Assembly (NCBI GenBank): GCA_005784505.1
Contig: VCAZ01000001.1
Span: 11,282,597-11,346,596 of the forward strand
Source: Bagarius yarrelli
Lineage: Eukaryota; Chordata; Actinopteri; Siluriformes; Sisoridae
Direction: 5' to 3'
Length of the DNA: 64,000 bases
The first letter of the stretch is position 1; each line of letters opens with the position of its first letter. The notes below the pieces were generated by a model, which saw only the letters and a program-made list of their open reading frames with translations, did no database searches and was not told where the DNA came from. The position numbers and the translations under genes are program-made. This document shows positions 61,740 through 64,000 of this stretch, piece after piece.

Positions 61740-64000
61740 GCAAAGGTGAGTGTAAGTGAGTGTCTGCATGCGTGTGCTGGTTCACACAACTTTTTGTGAT
61801 TGGTTTGCTGGACGCAAGTACTTTGCTGCAGCAGGACTAAATCTGAGGAGGAGGAGGAGGGGCTCACATTGGTAAGGAGGTGAACTGAAACAGCACACTC
61901 TAGGATGACAAACGAGGTGCACACATATACACACATATACACACACATTACTACATCCATGGCATGAATGAGAGGGAGGAGCTTAAGGTGGGTTATGAGA
62001 ACAGAAACACATGTTTTTTTTTGTTTGAAATAATAATAAAGGAGGAAACTGTTTAAATGCTCAGCCTGTGTATGTTCACCAGACTACTGCCTTAGGCTTC
62101 ATGGCTTACAGTAAATACACTAGCTACATTCCAGAAACCATCCACAATGGTGGATGGTCCACAACCTGGAAGTACATAAAAATATTTCATTTGTTACAAC
62201 TATGAAAATAACAGAGCCATTAAAATAGATAACAACTATTATTTAGTAGCATCAAAAGTATATAGGACATTACTTAACTAAAACCTATGTTTGCATATTA
62301 GACTCATACTTAGAATCAGAAGATATTGTTTTGTAAAACTTTGCCTTGAAACAAGGACAAAGTTTTTTTTTTTTTTAGCTGTTTTTATAATTAAATTCTG
62401 TGCACAGGAACCTCATAGTTTAATTATAAACTCCAGTGTTTCCTCAAAAACAGCCTATTAGTCTAAAATGCATGCTGAAAATTACACTCTTTGGAAAACA
62501 AAGGAATATCCTGGAAGCAGGGGGTTAGTCAGTAGCTGTAACCACACCAAAAGCATTGACCTTATTGGTATATTTCACAGCAGTGACTCAAACTTAATAA
62601 TTGTTTCCAGACTTAGCTTAGCCTGCTCAAAAGGCTTGACTTAATATCAAAGGGCCATTAATGGCTAATAAGGTCCATAAAATAGTCTGTAAGTAAGTTT
62701 TTGGAACAATGTACAACATTTTTTTGCATTTAGGATATGTAGGTGCAAATGCAATGGTATAAATTATATAAAAAATAGAAAGAGCTCAGCCTTATTCACT
62801 GCAAACTGAAGAAAAAAACAATCCAGTATGTTTTTATTAGGGTCATCTGGAGCATTTTCCCACTAGACCACCAGAGGGCAACCTTAAGAATTTAAGCCTT
62901 TGTTAACAGAGGCCATGTCCTCTGTGTTTGTTTATGTAGTCTTAGGCTGCGTTTACGCTGCAGATGTTGATGCCAATTCTAAATTTTGTAAATCTATGTT
63001 ATTTACAAAGTAATTTTAAACAATTACTCTGATGACCCACTCAGTTTGTTATATCTGCATTTAAACTATACAAGGCAAAATGACAAGAAAATAAATTAAA
63101 AAGCGACACGATAATTCATGGACGCGATGAATAGTTTCCAATCCATATTTGAAGTTGGGCAAAATAACGCTCTTTTTAGAATAAAAAAAAAATAGGGGAG
63201 CCCTTTGCAGCCTGGCCGAATGTAGCATTGATCACTAAGTTATGAGTATCTTTTCATAGTATGTCATATTTGTATTTATTTGTTTACAGACAAAACAGGC
63301 TTTGAGTGAACAAAAATAATAAATATCAAAATAAACCATGCTAGGTTATATTAAAGTTACTGTTGGTGTCCACCTGAGTTGACTTCATGTGCCAATGTCA
63401 CTAATTCAATGAAATTCGACTCGCATTGACAGGTGAAAATCTGATCTGTCTGCTTACATGGCTGATGCTTACATGCTAATGCACGTATGCGATTGATATC
63501 TGATTTATTTTTACATACAGAGAGAAAAGAGAAAAATGCCTGAAACCAATCTGAAACTATTGGAAGCATGTGCTTTTTTCTGCTTACACAGTTGTTGGCC
63601 ATAACCGATCTGTGTCACATTAGAGGAAAAAAAAAAAAAACAGAATTGGGTCACATACATAGAGTGTAAATGCGCCCAAGTCTTGTGATTATCTACTGTT
63701 TTGTCATTAGGGCCGGGGAACTAGTGCAAGGCCCTGATTATTGCTTTGTTTACTATTGTTAGTTGATTGTCACCTCATGTTCAGGTTTTGCTCGTTTTTC
63801 CTATTAATTTCTTTATACATCTAGCGAAATTGTCTGGGAATGCCCCAGAAAAGACTGTTTGGTATTTTGGAGTGGGTGCCGGCAAGCAATGGTTCCCCAT
63901 TGATTCTGGGCCCTGCAGAGGAGAACTACTACCTGAGCCTATCGGCCAATGCCTCCCCCCCTGTCTTCACCGCGTGGACTCGCTGTGTTTCTAGCTCTCC
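61740..64000. other. itga11 upstream flank, no gene seen
   Basis: This must hold the itga11 promoter and 5' leader. A GGAGGAGGAGG-type tract lies at about 61846-61860 and short AC runs near 61920-61945. No TATA box is clearly placed. Beyond 62000 I see only AT-rich unique sequence and one CTCF-like motif (listed separately). A plus-strand frame at 63767-63994 has no family resemblance. Confidence 0.55.
62868..62880 (+). promoter_or_regulatory. CTCF-like motif upstream of itga11
   Basis: CCACCAGAGGGCA matches the CTCF core consensus at every position. It lies 1.13 kb upstream of the itga11 start codon. Function is inferred from the motif alone. Confidence 0.45.

Noticed and set aside
63767..63994. 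75-codon plus-strand frame at the right edge
   Set aside because: No family resemblance; reads like non-coding or decayed repeat sequence.

Overview
This is a vertebrate, almost certainly teleost, genomic window of about 64 kb. It is AT-rich, has intron-split genes with GT-AG junctions, and carries fish-type Tc1, hAT-like and piggyBac-like DNA elements, tRNA-derived SINEs and microsatellites. An otophysan host (catfish, characin or relative) is my inference from the style of the SINE and Tc1 repeats. It is not proven.

Layout. (1) 1684-10811, minus strand: the first 19 coding exons of spg11 (spatacsin), about 1,109 residues; the gene runs off the left edge. (2) 10812-11469: a 658-bp head-to-head promoter shared by spg11 and ciao2a, with two E-boxes, one a perfect TCACGTGA. 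(3) 11470-14547, plus strand: complete five-exon ciao2a (157 aa). (4) 14548-24055: intergenic DNA with remnants of three Tc1-like elements. (5) 24056-25219, plus strand: a single-coding-exon relaxin-3-receptor-like GPCR (387 aa). (6) 25220-31412: intergenic DNA with SINEs and a long TA tract, ending in the fem1b promoter and leader. (7) 31413-33728, plus strand: complete two-exon fem1b (627 aa). (8) 38700-61739, minus strand: itga11, the collagen-binding integrin alpha 11, convergent with fem1b. 29 coding exons could be traced with consistent phase (1,164 codons, signal peptide to transmembrane segment); the short cytoplasmic-tail exon was not found. (9) 61740-64000: the upstream flank of itga11, with a consensus CTCF-like motif.

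The genes do not form one pathway. Spatacsin acts in lysosome reformation, CIAO2A in cytosolic Fe-S delivery, the receptor in relaxin/INSL peptide signalling, FEM1B as a CUL2 ubiquitin-ligase receptor, and integrin alpha 11 in collagen adhesion. The fem1b-itga11 tail-to-tail pair matches the human 15q23 arrangement. spg11 and ciao2a lie elsewhere on human chromosome 15, so the block is a teleost re-ordering of one ancestral chromosome segment.

I found no CRISPR array, operon, toxin or clearly new multi-gene system. The items most worth a second look are the shared promoter with CLEAR-like sites, the fem1b leader with two upstream ORFs and an in-frame upstream ATG, the nested transposons in itga11 intron 12, and the missing itga11 tail exon.
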